In this document: positions 30,804 to 41,344 of the stretch, piece after piece
Layout of the letters: every line of letters begins with the position of its first letter
Position numbering within the stretch: position 1 is the first letter of the stretch
NCBI GenBank assembly: GCA_013176395.1
Contig: JABMLP010000012.1
Span: forward strand, 1,674,001-1,738,000
Source: Venturia oleaginea
Taxonomy: Eukaryota > Ascomycota > Dothideomycetes > Venturiales > Venturiaceae
Direction of reading: 5' to 3'
Length of the DNA stretch: 64,000 bases
Notes under the pieces: model-generated
Told to the model about the DNA's origin: nothing
Databases searched by the model: none
The model's input: the letters and a program-made list of their open reading frames with translations, nothing else
Translations under genes and position numbers: made by a program

Positions 30804-32948
30804 TCACATAACAGCGCAACCACCAGGCCCACTCCTCGCCCTCCGTCTCCTACCAATGACTCCAGTCCCCGCCATCCCGCCCTCCTCTTCGTCAGCATGC
30901 ATCATCTGCGCCTCTCTTGCTCTACGACGTCTCCTCCTCCCACCCGCGCCGATAGCCCCGGCCTCCTCAGATGCCATCATCCAATCCGCCCACTTCCTCT
31001 CCAAGCGCGCAGCCGCAGCAAAATCTCCCTTCATAACTCTCTTCGTGTGCTCTTCAACGGTAGGTTGCCAATTGTAAAAACACTTCAACTGAATGATCTC
31101 TCTCGGGAATGTTTGCCTCGGTGAACCAGGCGTTGGGTGGGAGATCTCTGCATTTCGGGATAGTACTTCGCGGACACCAGACCAAGTTACGTTTGCGCAG
31201 TCGTAGGCAGCAAGTCTGAGACCGATGGCAGGACGTTCGGAGGCGTTCAAACCACGACCTGCGAGACGAGAGCGAGTTCGAACCATGTTTGCCGCTTCGA
31301 TGAGAACGAGGTCGGAGACGCGGGTGTTGTCCATGTCCAGAGAGGTGAGTTTGGTACATGCTTGCACAACTGGAACCATGCCTGTGTCGCTAAAATTCTC
31401 GCAGTAGGAGATGCTGAGGTGGGAGAGGTTCTTTGTGCAGGGCGAACTCGCTAATACTTGAAGTGTCGAATTGGTCAGGTTTTCCAACTCTTCGAGGTCG
31501 AGATGGGTCAAGTTTGGCATAGTGGGAAGAATTGCGCCCAGGGCTGCGTCTGTCAGGACATGGCATTTGGAAAGCTGGATGCCTTCTATGAACGGTACGT
31601 TGTGAGCGAGCGGTCGAACCCCCTGATCAGTGATGTGACGACATCTTGTAATGTCGAGGTGCTTGAGCTTTCGAGGTGGCACAATGATCCGGCCAGCGAG
31701 ATAGTCGAATTCGCCGTCTTTCCCTTCAAGGAGAACGGTTAAAGCCTCGTCAGTGAGGCTGTCGCAGTTAGTGAGCAGGAGACGCTCTAGAGTATTGCGC
31801 TTGAACAGCTCCAGCATGAAAGACTCATCATCAAATCCTCTAACCTCGCCAGCTCGTAGATCCTTGAGGTTGGTACATTCTTCAACAACTTTCCGCAAAC
31901 CCCGAGTATCAATGTTGTTGCACCACGTCACATTCAAATGCTCCACCTTGGGACAGTGGATAGCAAGAATTTTCATGGCAGAGTTTGTAGCACCAGCAAG
32001 TCCGGAAAGATTCACATGAACAAGCCGGTTGTTCTGGAGCAAGAAAGAGTGGATCGCTGTTCGGTCGATGAGACAGCCTTCCAGGTTGAAGTTCTCGAGA
32101 TTCCGGCAAGCATCAGCAATGCCTTTGGTGGTCCAAAACTCTCGTAGCTGAACACATCCTCGAAGATTCAAGTCACGAACAAAAGGTCCGGCGGAGGCAA
32201 TGACCTTCACCAAAGCATCGGCCGGAATGTCGCGATAGAAATCGGACGTATCGAGATCTCGCCAGAGCTGTCCATCGAAACACATTGTATGCCACATTTT
32301 TGAGACCGAGGAGCATCGAACGACCTCTCGAGGCTGAAGATAGCTCAGTATCTCAATTCGTAATTCAGACGGCATGTCGGCCCAAAAATTGAAGTTCTCC
32401 CTTCTCTTCAGTTTTGGCTGCCTCTTTGTTACCGGACGCGAGAAGTAGTCTTGCTCCATTTCTGTGCCTGACATGCATTGTCCCATCCTTGAAGAAGGCC
32501 TCAAATCAAATGGCAATCCTACTGACGCCAGTGTATCTCTGCCCCCTGTCCGAGCACGAGGTCGACAAAAGAAATCTGTCGTCGAGGTATCAGGTCCAGG
32601 GCTTCCAGCTACAGAAGTAGGAGCCGTGGAGAATCCGAATGAGAAGTCGGAGCTGTATGAGCTGCCGTAGGCAAGCGAGCTTGAAGAGGCCAAGGAGACG
32701 CAGGATATGGAGGCTTTACCTCCTGTGCGGTAATTCGAGGAGGGTGCTCTTCCCATCCTCGCCAGCGAGGGCGAGGAGGACATGCGTTGGAGAGAGTGCA
32801 GCAGTCGTTTCCTGCCCTTGAGCTTTGCAGGAGGGCTGTCGTTTGGAGCCTCTGGAAGAGGTGACTGAGGTTCGGGGAAAGGTACATCTTCGTTGGATGC
32901 ATGGACAATGGCATCTATAGATGCTGGTGCAAGGTCGGAAAGGTCCAT
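30804..32948 (-). CDS. F-box/LRR protein with C-terminal CaaX box
   Basis: Putative SCF ubiquitin-ligase substrate receptor, 714 aa, single exon. Residues 1-180 are Ser/Pro-rich and basic, probably disordered. The F-box is at about 188-233 (FWADMPSELRIEILSYLQPR, VVRCSSVSKMWHTMCFDGQL, WRDLD). About a dozen cysteine-containing LRRs follow (about 255-560; e.g. LNLRGCVQLREFW, LKHLDITRCRHITDQGV, LSHLSISYCENFSDTG). The tail is rich in Arg/Gly with an RRRRRR run and ends Cys-Ala-Val-Met. CAVM is a farnesyl-type CaaX box, as in the prenylated animal FBXL2/FBXL20 group, so membrane attachment is likely (inference). Confidence 0.92.
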   Translation of the reverse strand: MDLSDLAPASIDAIVHASNEDVPFPEPQSPLPEAPNDSPPAKLKGRKRLLHSLQRMSSSPSLARMGRAPSSNYRTGGKASISCVSLASSSSLAYGSSYSSDFSFGFSTAPTSVAGSPGPDTSTTDFFCRPRARTGGRDTLASVGLPFDLRPSSRMGQCMSGTEMEQDYFSRPVTKRQPKLKRRENFNFWADMPSELRIEILSYLQPREVVRCSSVSKMWHTMCFDGQLWRDLDTSDFYRDIPADALVKVIASAGPFVRDLNLRGCVQLREFWTTKGIADACRNLENFNLEGCLIDRTAIHSFLLQNNRLVHVNLSGLAGATNSAMKILAIHCPKVEHLNVTWCNNIDTRGLRKVVEECTNLKDLRAGEVRGFDDESFMLELFKRNTLERLLLTNCDSLTDEALTVLLEGKDGEFDYLAGRIIVPPRKLKHLDITRCRHITDQGVRPLAHNVPFIEGIQLSKCHVLTDAALGAILPTMPNLTHLDLEELENLTNSTLQVLASSPCTKNLSHLSISYCENFSDTGMVPVVQACTKLTSLDMDNTRVSDLVLIEAANMVRTRSRLAGRGLNASERPAIGLRLAAYDCANVTWSGVREVLSRNAEISHPTPGSPRQTFPREIIQLKCFYNWQPTVEEHTKRVMKGDFAAAARLERKWADWMMASEEAGAIGAGGRRRRRRAREAQMMHADEEEGGMAGTGVIGRRRRARSGPGGCAVM

Positions 32949-34142
32949 GGTGACTGTGGTAGCTTCTGACCTCTAGAGCGATAAGAGGCAAGACAATCGA
33001 CTGAGACAAGTTTGTATGGGAACTCGCGAAATCGGCTCTTTGGTTGGGTTTTTTAAAGCGGTATTTGGAGCGTGTATATTGATTTCATAGGCTCCAAGTC
33101 TCTGGGGTGTACTCGTAACAAAAAAATTGAGGACTAGGTATGATGCTTCGCCGAGCCTTGCTCAGGTCCTCACAGTGGGGCGCCGACAGTGAGGGGATCC
33201 TGAAGCTGTTGTGAGCATTTCATTTAGGGCTTGACATGAGGAGCATACCGGAGAGACTGTCGAATGTCTCGATCTGGGATTGATTCTCTGTATCAAAGGA
33301 TGGTAGAGTAACGAGGGTGATAGCAGCCGTAGAGGAAGGCGGAGAAGAGACGGACTTGAAGGGGTACAAACGCCTATCGGCTTATGCGATAAGAAGCCAC
33401 GGCCACGATACAAGAGACAAGCGATCAGTAAGACAGTAGTGAGAAGATAATCATGAGCTCTCAAGGAGAGTCTCGTGCGGGAAAGGTCACAAGCACTCGA
33501 TAACCCGGGCTCTGGGACTCGGATTCTTATTGCGCATTTACACTGGTGCTGGTGTACAGCTGCAGGGCAAACCGAGTCGTCAAAAGCGACTGTCCAGGAG
33601 TCCGGAACTGAGTCGTGCCAGCCAATTGGGGACTGACGGAATGTCTGCAAGGAGAAGTCGTGGAAAAGCAAAGGCGGGCGGATCCCGGCCTAGGGCACCT
33701 CATCGAGTAGCTAGAACCTGCCTTGACGACCAAGGCCCAATGGTGGGACCCGACTACTGCATTGTCTCTGTGCTAGATACATAGAAGATACGAGTAAGAT
33801 ACATTCTAGAAGACGTATCGCTCAATGCCAAGATATACAGCCTCCTCTGAGGTTTGAACATCGTCTCTGACGCGTAGAATGAGCGTTGGGTATATGAACT
33901 TGAAAGGACAAGAATGACTAATACAACAGCGATTGAGGCACACCTTCGAAACTCTCTTTGCTTTGATTTCAGGCAAGCCTTAAAAAGGGACATCAGCTAC
34001 GAAATGCCAACGCTCGGCTCCACCCCATAATTCGTGGCTTTTCTGCTATCGCCGTTGTACCTCATGACGTCCCAAAACTTGACGGTTAATGAATCCGTTG
34101 TAAATTGATGCGGGAATCCTCTTCATAAAGATATCATGCCAT
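32949..34142. other. Intergenic, promoter of the F-box/LRR gene
   Basis: Open frames here (e.g. 33162-33671, minus, 169 codons) are rich in Ser/Leu/Arg without domain features and are taken as chance. The left part should contain the F-box/LRR promoter; the right end is the 3' region of the EXPERA gene. Confidence 0.4.
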
Positions 34143-35011
34143 CTACTGGGATTTCTTCTGTGGCAATCCAGCTGCCTGCTCAAGTCCTTGTAGAATCTCC
34201 GCGCCATAGACATAAATCATGTACGAGGGAGCGATCAACCAAGCACCACTGCTCGACCGTTAGCTGTTGAATCACAAAACCACGAACTTGACGCGACTTA
34301 CTTGGGGATGAGCCACATAAACAGCAACTGCTGGAAGTCGTTGTGCCCAATATTCGCGAAACCCGAGTAATACTCGTTCAACCCTGCACACCAACCATAT
34401 TAACAAAAATGTACGCGATTGGGACGCGAGAGGAACCCACAATACAAAACCGTTTTACTGAGCGTCATGACTGCCGCGGAGAAGCCGATGAGAACTGCCA
34501 CTCCTGCTTCGCGTCCCACAATCTTTCTTCGTCCTAAAATGCCAGGGCTTCCTCTCCCCATCTTGCCTGCCTCTCCCACGCCATACGAGTATGCGATGTA
34601 TAGATATACAAGATACATGGCTGTCTCGACTGCATTCAGAGTGCCCTGTGCACCCGCGAATCCTTCCTTTTTTTCCCAAGCAGGAAATCCATAGACGTAG
34701 TCTATTTTGCCATAGAGCTCGTATGGAGTCCATATGGGAGAATGCCATTTCCCTCCAGGCATAGAGTGAGGACGCAGAAGGACATAACCAGTATCCCAAA
34801 TGACTAGCGGGAGTGAAATAAATAGCCAGACAAGTGTGAAGGTAGAGGGCGTATGCGACCACGCGGAGGTGGAACGCGCTCGTTCGCGCGTTGAGACCAT
34901 GGCTTTCGAGGGTGTTGATTCTTTAGAGGCACGTTTACTTGGGGAGGATTTTGGGGAGGAGGAAGGTTCAGAGTGGTCAGTCTGTGAGGGATGGGAGCGC
35001 GTCGAAACCAT
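34143..35011 (-). CDS. EXPERA (emopamil-binding-like) domain membrane protein
   Basis: Predicted multi-pass membrane protein of the EXPERA group, which includes sterol isomerase EBP and TMEM97; enzymatic role here unknown. Exons 35011-34441, 34383-34302 and 34248-34143 (introns 57 and 53 nt) give 252 aa. After a Ser/Thr/Pro-rich N-terminus come helices around TFTLVWLFISLPLVIWDTGY, the loop VLLRPHSMPGGKWHSPIWTP with YELYGKIDYVYGFPAW, LNAVETAMYLVYLYIAYSYG, VAVLIGFSAAVMTLSKTVLY and QQLLFMWLIPNGAWLIAPSY. Splice phases rebuild WLNEYYSGFANIGHNDF and NGAWLIAP. An ATG 25 codons upstream (35086) is also in frame; MVSTRSH was preferred. Confidence 0.85.
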
Positions 35012-36149
35012 ATTATATGGCGATCGACTGCACGATTTTGGTGGAGAATTGTTGTAAGCTGTTGCGGAGGTGGGCTCTTGGGACACTCTCTGTCAATAAT
35101 GGGGGCGCGTATTGGCAATGACCTCAGACTTTCTTCGGCTCTCAGAAACACCATCTTCCGTCCGGTGCACAGAGATAACTCTCCGGTAATTCCAATCCGA
35201 ATCCAATAGGGTTGAGTCTCTTTACGCTGGTGGATCCATTGTCATCAAGTCGCTTTTCTCTCCCGTCACTTGAAGCCCCTCATTACAAGAGAGATCCTCG
35301 TCTCGGTCTGCAAAGAGACATGCGTTAAAAGACGGACAACGCAACGTTATGACTCCATCGGCGGCATCGTTGGGTCCTTTGTTACCAATTCACATATCGA
35401 AGTTTCTCGCATCATGTGCTCTGCTATTTCTTGTATCTATGTCAACAACTGAAGTTGAAAATCATGGCTATTTCGGCGCGATTTTCGCCGTAGAATCGCC
35501 CTTGAAACAGGGTAAATCCGGGCTGGTTTTTGGCTCGGTTCTGACTGAGGGAAGAAGAGAGGTTGTTTACGGAAAAGAACAATAGAGAAGAGATGCACGA
35601 GAGGGAGATTTACGAGAAGGAGTCTTACGGGGTAGCCTTACGTCGTTCACGGAGGAATATTAGGTCTTACGGCGAGTCTTACTCAGGGACGCTGAAATTC
35701 TACAAAGTTAAAACGTAAAGATAAATGGAGAAAGAGAAGCGGGAATAATTTGCTCTTGAAGACAGAGAAAGTAAGCGCAGGTGAAAAAAGAGGGTATTCT
35801 GTGGACCTCAACACGAGGCGGGAAGAGAGAGGTGGGAACAGATTGTTTCTTTCCTTGACTTGGGAGGTTAGTTGCGAAAGATTTTATCTATACTTTTCTG
35901 CGGTTAACAACGTCCGTACCAATGAAGGATCAGGATGCAGCCGGACTCGCATACTTAATCTAGGACAAAGCGATCTTGGAGATGCTATAGCTACTTGAGC
36001 CTCTGCACATTCGATCCACTTGTACCATCGTTACAGACATCCATTCCATCCTTTTACTCACTCCGAATCGCTAACACACGTTCTGAACTATTCACTGCGA
36101 ACATCTTAGAACCACCACACCACCAAAGATACCAGACAAGACTACATCC
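35012..36149. other. Intergenic, no gene seen
   Basis: Includes the EXPERA promoter. The stretch 35580-35860 is purine-rich (many GAGAGA/GGGAA runs) and contains no supported frame. Confidence 0.4.
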
Positions 36150-36919
36150 CCCGCGATACATTTCTGGAACATCCCATTGGACTTACGATTACGAATCTAT
36201 CAAGAACATCTCCCACCAGCCTTCCACGTCGACCAACAGCTTCCTCCTGTGACCTACCAAGGCAAAGATTTCACCGAGTCCACAAACACGATAAACCTCG
36301 ACAACTACAAGCTCCTCTTCAACTCCGCCATGCTTTCTCTCCTCAACCTCGCACCAAAAGAATTGCTCAAAACCGAATTTAGGAGGCTATTCGAATTGCC
36401 TACCGGCAAACAAGCACATTTTCAAAATCGCCCGCGTCAACATGGCTAATCTAGCTGCTTGGACTCCGCCCTATCCGACTGCAGATTACAACAATGTAGT
36501 CATCGATGGAAACGACAATCTATTAGCAAACTCATCCATCACCAAGAAAACAGTTACAGATTTCATGACCAGATTTCATGACCAGATTTCATCACATCCA
36601 TCATGTCCATGTATACATCTCAAATGCAGATCCAGTGGGTAACCAGCGGAGTCTTGTCTACGAGATCAAGGATATTCTTACGAAACTTCCTGAGATCAAG
36701 ACTATCATTATCTGCTACGGAAACGGTATCGGGTCAAGTCCAGATAAGCAATATGGTTGGAAGAAAGACCACGATGGGTCAATCATGCTTTTCGATCCCA
36801 TGTTTAGGGGAGTTTACGGACAAGACGCTATGGGGGCGACGCCAGTGTTTGTGCAGATGCCTGTGCCGAAGTTCATTACAGCAGGTTCGAGGTGGGATGG
36901 TATCACTCGTAGACTATAG
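36150..36919 (+). pseudogene. Broken F-box-like family gene
   Basis: Protein-like sequence continues across three frames. FWNIPLDLRLRIYQEHLPPA... and LFNSAMLSLLNLAPKELLKT with FRRLFELPTGK run to about 36408. A one-base shift gives KHIFKIARVNMANLAAWTPP and YPTADYNNVVIDGNDNLLAN. A 13-bp tandem duplication at 36558-36583 shifts the frame again to RFHHIHHVHVYISNADP... and VYEIKDILTKLPEIKTIIIC and the end at ITRRL. No convincing start codon or introns explain the shifts. The IPLDLRLRIY start resembles the F-box-like family of two other genes in this window. It could alternatively be a working gene with sequencing errors. Confidence 0.7.
36558..36583 (+). repeat. 13-bp tandem duplication that shifts the frame
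   Basis: Two exact adjacent copies of AGATTTCATGACC (36558-36570, 36571-36583), followed by a partial third (AGATTTCATCAC). Removing one copy joins the upstream frame (TVTDFMTR) to the downstream one (FHHIHHVHVYIS) without a break. Confidence 0.9.
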
Positions 36920-37264
36920 GTAAAGGGAATGAAGAAGAAGAACCAAGTATTTTGGAGCGGAGTGCTGCTAGTAATTAAAGAGCAAACAGCGTGGAAATCA
37001 ATGTCTTGCTTCATAGCCCTTGATGGTATTTCCTCTGATCCGGGAAAGGTTGGAGAGGCTCGTCTATTGTTGCCAATTTTCTTTCATCGCCATCAACAGA
37101 AATGATAGGTTGCCAAGTTCGCATTTTACAGATCCAACTCTACCTTTCCAATATTATCATTTCAGAACTAAGCTCTTCACCCATGCGCCTCAAAATACAA
37201 ATGCCCAGAACATGAAATCCAACAGAGACCCAGAATTATGCCATGATTATGTTCAGATGTGGTA
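36920..37264. other. Intergenic, no gene seen
   Basis: Short stretch between the broken gene and the small secreted protein gene; nothing recognised. Confidence 0.5.
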
Positions 37265-37609
37265 TTAAGGCTTGGGGCATCCTCCATTCGATCGCTGATA
37301 ACAAGCCAACGCATGATTGAACCGACACTGGCTCAGCTGTGTTTCGTTAGCAAGGCGCACCTCCAGTCCTGAGACAATACTAACGGAACCCTCGGTGAGA
37401 TAAGACGGGCACTGCGGCTCAGAGCAGACGCATTCTGTTCCCTTCTCCCTCTGCTTAATCTCCCATTTGAACTTGATCCTCTTCGCAGGGATGTATTGGT
37501 TGAGATCGGTGAGAAGTTTCGGGTCGAGGGGTTCGAGGTCAATGACACCCTCGCTGTCGGCGAGGCAGACGCTCGATAGCGCGAGGAGGAGGACGGTAAG
37601 GAGTTGCAT
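37265..37609 (-). CDS. Small secreted cysteine-containing protein
   Basis: 114 aa, no intron. A clear signal peptide (MQLLTVLLLALSSVCLA, cut before Asp18) leaves a mature protein of about 97 residues with six cysteines: C60, C62, C67, C95, C103 and C111, enough for three disulfides. There is one N-glycosylation sequon (NET, Asn88). No known domain is recognised. Size, secretion and even cysteine number fit fungal small secreted proteins, some of which act as effectors, but a role cannot be inferred from this. Confidence 0.75.
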   Translation of the reverse strand: MQLLTVLLLALSSVCLADSEGVIDLEPLDPKLLTDLNQYIPAKRIKFKWEIKQREKGTECVCSEPQCPSYLTEGSVSIVSGLEVRLANETQLSQCRFNHALACYQRSNGGCPKP

Positions 37610-38325
37610 TGTTTCGGGGGTGGAAGAGGAGATTAACGAGTGACAGAGGTAAGTTTGCGATTGTTGGCAGCGATGTAGAGAAAGGAAAAAAGGCGAAGTT
37701 ATAGGAAAGTTATGGTCTTAGGCCGGCCAATATCTTCGGTTCATCGATATTGCGCCTCGTGTACCTGTAAGGATGCCCAGATTGGTAGGGTTAATTAATT
37801 TAATACCTCGAGTGGCCATGGCTTGAAACAGGCCGGCTTTGGCACACCAAGATATCTGGTCCGAGGAAAGGAAGAAAATGGGATCAGTTCTGACAGTTTG
37901 GTCAATAGTTTGTCTTCCACCAGTGGGAATACGAATTAGAGCGGCTTTGCTTTGTGATTTTCGAAGGGAGCACTGGCAGGTACCTCACGTTATTGATCGG
38001 ACCTCGAGGCAGGGCTCATCGAAACGGGGAGGCACGATGATGGATACCAGCCTCGTCTACGGCAGAGGTGAAAGAATCTGATGATGGCTGCAACACAACG
38101 AAGACTAAATAGTGTTGAGTTTGGTGTGTTTGGCTAAAATGCCGTCGCTAGGGAACGCACTTTAAAAAAGTAAATAAAACACGAACTAGCCATCGCCAAA
38201 GCTCAGACAATATCTTCCCTGACCGCTACCCCATCCTCTCTTCCTTCACGATCCCAACCCTTCGCTAATCGCCATTTCGACTTCGACTGCTACTGCTATC
38301 GATTGAATAATCAAACTCAATCGCA
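37610..38325. other. Divergent intergenic region
   Basis: Promoters of the small secreted protein (minus) and the Ser/Pro-rich protein (plus). No other feature was recognised; the right end is pyrimidine-rich before the start codon. Confidence 0.45.
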
Positions 38326-40509
38326 ATGGTGTCTACACGGCGCCAGTCTCGCATGGCGCGAGAGTCGCCTTCTCCCCAGGTACGCTTCTTTGTTTACACC
38401 GCACTATCGCACACCAGCTCCAGTCTCAAGCCAATCAAAAGTGCCACGATGCTGATCTATGAACAGAAACAGACCGAGTCCGTGATGCCGCCACCGACCC
38501 CGAAGACCTCACGAGGCCCACTCTCGTCCATCTTCAACTCAATCACCCACCGCACACCCAAGACGCCGAAGCAGAAGTCACCCATCAAGCCCGAGGGCTT
38601 GGAGATGCACCCGGCGCATCATCACAAGACAGCAACTCCATACGATGAAGCACGTTGGCTAGGATTCTTCAAGATGGGAACTCACCAAGAGCCTGCAAAG
38701 CCTGCGACACCACCAGCTGGCGTACCAGCTTCACCGACTCCAATGAAGAGCCTCGTCCCAGACCTCAACGCAGTTCCCTCTCCGAATTTCAAATTCACAT
38801 TCGCTCGCAATGGACCGACTCAATTGAGTGCCGAAGCACAGGCTCTGATTGCAGAGTCGGAAGAGGAGGTTGCAAGAGTTCGCGCTGAGATGCTGGCAAA
38901 CATGCCCAAAGTTTCCGATTCGGACTTCGAGTCTGCTGCTGGGCGCAAACTGGCAAAGCCTAAGGGAAAGGCCGGTCGATTCAGTGACGTTCACATGGCT
39001 GCTTTCAAGAAGATGGACTCAATTGCAAACCACCCATCGGCATGGCGCATGGACCCGAATCGAAATAAGCCGGCCACAACAGCTGCTCAGGCAGCTTCTT
39101 CAAAAGCCGAAGTCAACCAGCCAGTTGCCCGCTCACTCAAGCGATCACCATCCAAGGCAGAGCTCGATTCTGACCCTGCCGCATACTCACTGAAACGCGC
39201 ATCGTCAAAGATTGATCTTGACCAGGGACCGAAGTCTGCATTGCCCAGAATGCCTTCTACATCGACACTATACAAGCCTACGATGGCTTCGCTCAAGCGC
39301 GCACCGTCAAAGCCGAATTTGACTGTCTCGCGCGACACTACACCTACCAAGACTCCTGGTCGCGTCCCAGTTTCTCGACCGGCATCTGGCTTGCCCCAAT
39401 CCTCGCCAGCGAAGCGCATGAGGCGTGATGTGAGTGACGATGCCTCGACGAATCGTCCAGTATCGCGAGAAGGCTCCAACTCTTCCAATGATAAGCCGTC
39501 TGTCACAATGTTCCACAAGGGACCAGGCCTGGCTCGTCAGAAATCCGGCCTCTTGAGACCTGGATTTGCCAATTTGATGACACCGACAAAGGCTTCTCTT
39601 GCTCGTACCCAGAGCACAAACAACCTACGCGCAGAGCCGGTATCTTCGCTGCCTACTCTCGCTCACTCAAAGTCTACCAAGGATCTCTTGCAGCCCCAGA
39701 CTCCGGAAGGGAGCAAGACTCCTGCCATGGCGGCGGCTCCTACGCCAACACCCATGAAGACGTTCGACTTTGTCCACGATTCGCCGGTCAAGCCGCCAGA
39801 GCTGCCCTCTTCCCCACCACTAATGCTGGATCACACCCCAGCACGAGTGAAATCCATCCTACGTACTCCCAACCGTCGCTACACCCGTGATCCTTCCAAA
39901 ATCGCAGCTGGAACACACCTCTCCACACCTCCCTCGCAGCTCCCAGTCCTCCGAGTAGCACCAGTGACAGCACCAGCTCGTAAACACGTGAACTTCACAG
40001 CCAGTACCAAAGAAGTCGAGATGGCAGACGCGGCAGAGGAGCGCGACACAACCAAATCCGCCTCTGTAGAACCAGAAGGCGCAGTCCGCTACCCCGATCT
40101 CTTCGCAGAGAATAGTCCACGACGAATCACAGTTGGCGATCTCGGCGTGCCAGGAGCCTTCACGTTCCGTTCTGGCCATGAAGTCTCCTTCAACAGCACC
40201 ATTCGTTCAGTTCGCAGCAGTGACGTTGGTGTTTCCTCTCTGTCATTCACGCCAAAGCGAAAACTTGGTGCTATGGATACGCTTGGTGAGGAAGGTGAAG
40301 ACAGCAGCAAGGAGAATCGTGGTGGTGGTCGCGATGATGATAAGGAGGAGAATCGTCCTGCGAAGAAGGCTAGGATGAGTTCTGTGCCTGTGGCTACTGT
40401 TGCGCCGAGACCCCGGAAGAGCAAGTTGCCTACGAGGAAGGGTGTGCGTGGTAGTGGTATGACTGCTAGTCGGCTTTCTATGCTCGCTACGCCTAAGCGT
40501 CGCAAGTGA
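38326..40509 (+). CDS. Ser/Pro-rich basic protein with repeated kinase-site motifs
   Basis: Exons 38326-38379 and 38467-40509 (intron 87 nt, a multiple of three and so readable through) encode 698 aa; family not recognised. Mostly disordered and basic, with many S/T-P sites (TPKTP, SPIKP, TPTK, SPAKR, SPVKPP), consistent with a cell-cycle-phosphorylated protein. A conserved-looking segment is GRFSDVHMAAFKKMDSIANH followed by PSAWR (about residues 188-212). Six copies of a motif L-x-[RH]-x-x-S-x-x-x-L follow, with serines at 247, 265, 282, 299, 401 and 421. Near the C-terminus are a KEN sequence (SSKENR) and basic clusters (PAKKAR; TPKRRK at the very end) that could act as nuclear localisation signals. 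A nuclear or spindle role is guesswork. Confidence 0.8.
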   Translation: MVSTRRQSRMARESPSPQVRFFVYTALSHTSSSLKPIKSATMLIYEQKQTESVMPPPTPKTSRGPLSSIFNSITHRTPKTPKQKSPIKPEGLEMHPAHHHKTATPYDEARWLGFFKMGTHQEPAKPATPPAGVPASPTPMKSLVPDLNAVPSPNFKFTFARNGPTQLSAEAQALIAESEEEVARVRAEMLANMPKVSDSDFESAAGRKLAKPKGKAGRFSDVHMAAFKKMDSIANHPSAWRMDPNRNKPATTAAQAASSKAEVNQPVARSLKRSPSKAELDSDPAAYSLKRASSKIDLDQGPKSALPRMPSTSTLYKPTMASLKRAPSKPNLTVSRDTTPTKTPGRVPVSRPASGLPQSSPAKRMRRDVSDDASTNRPVSREGSNSSNDKPSVTMFHKGPGLARQKSGLLRPGFANLMTPTKASLARTQSTNNLRAEPVSSLPTLAHSKSTKDLLQPQTPEGSKTPAMAAAPTPTPMKTFDFVHDSPVKPPELPSSPPLMLDHTPARVKSILRTPNRRYTRDPSKIAAGTHLSTPPSQLPVLRVAPVTAPARKHVNFTASTKEVEMADAAEERDTTKSASVEPEGAVRYPDLFAENSPRRITVGDLGVPGAFTFRSGHEVSFNSTIRSVRSSDVGVSSLSFTPKRKLGAMDTLGEEGEDSSKENRGGGRDDDKEENRPAKKARMSSVPVATVAPRPRKSKLPTRKGVRGSGMTASRLSMLATPKRRK

Positions 40510-41344
40510 GTGGCTCCTGTCTTGTCTTGACTGAGCTTTGTGCCTGGTCTAGCCATTGCTTGGGCGTTGTTCGCTGAGCATGTGGCTAACGTTGGCATCC
40601 TGGATTTGATCCCCGAAGGGCTTGGATCACCCAATCTGGTTGGACATGTCAACATTCTGTCTGGATACTTGGACTGGTCCTCCTATTTCCTTTCTACCTG
40701 TATAATTAAGATTACCTTTCCTGCCTCCTTTCCTACTCTACAACACGAATTTGACGACTCGGCATAGGACAGCATATTTTGGCGTTTGGATGGATTTTTG
40801 GCATCCATGGGAAATGGAATCTCACACCAATGAGATGGTGGCATGTGGCGTTCTGCTTCTGTTTCCTGTTCAGGTTGTCTTGGAATGGGCACTGGTCGAG
40901 ATGTATGATTACAAAACGGGGGACGAGATCATAGTGAGATTAATGCTATTTGATTTGCTCGTACGCTTTTGTGCCTCTGTGACAGGGTATCGATATCTTA
41001 CATTGAGATTCTGCAAATATGAAAGAAGACAAGTAAATCAACGCATAATGAGCAGTGAAACCCACATGAACAGCATGCGAGCTCTACCGTTCAAATCTAT
41101 TTTCCCCCCCAGGAAAGAACTCCAGCATAGATTGCAGTCATGACCGTAAGGTTCCCTACATCGTTCAGATATAATCGGCAGGTATGGCTAGCAGTAAAAC
41201 AAAGCCTTTTCAGCTTTTCAGGTCAGCCAATAGTTCTAAGACAGTAAGTGAAATAGTCCACAGGAGGCTAGAAACTAATAGCCCAGTCCAGTATATATTA
41301 GGGATTGAGGGACAGCTCGAATGGAAATAGATTTGGGGGAGCAC
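40510..41344. other. Intergenic, no gene seen
   Basis: Between convergent genes. A 130-codon plus frame (40751-41143) has no domain and is not supported. Confidence 0.4.

Noticed and set aside
33162..33671. 169-codon minus-strand frame upstream of the F-box/LRR gene
   Set aside because: Biased composition without hydrophobic or domain pattern; more likely chance in promoter DNA.
36442..36642. A separate gene in the middle frame of the broken F-box-like gene
   Set aside because: Its frame joins naturally to both neighbours once a single-base shift and one 13-bp repeat copy are considered, so it is part of one broken gene.
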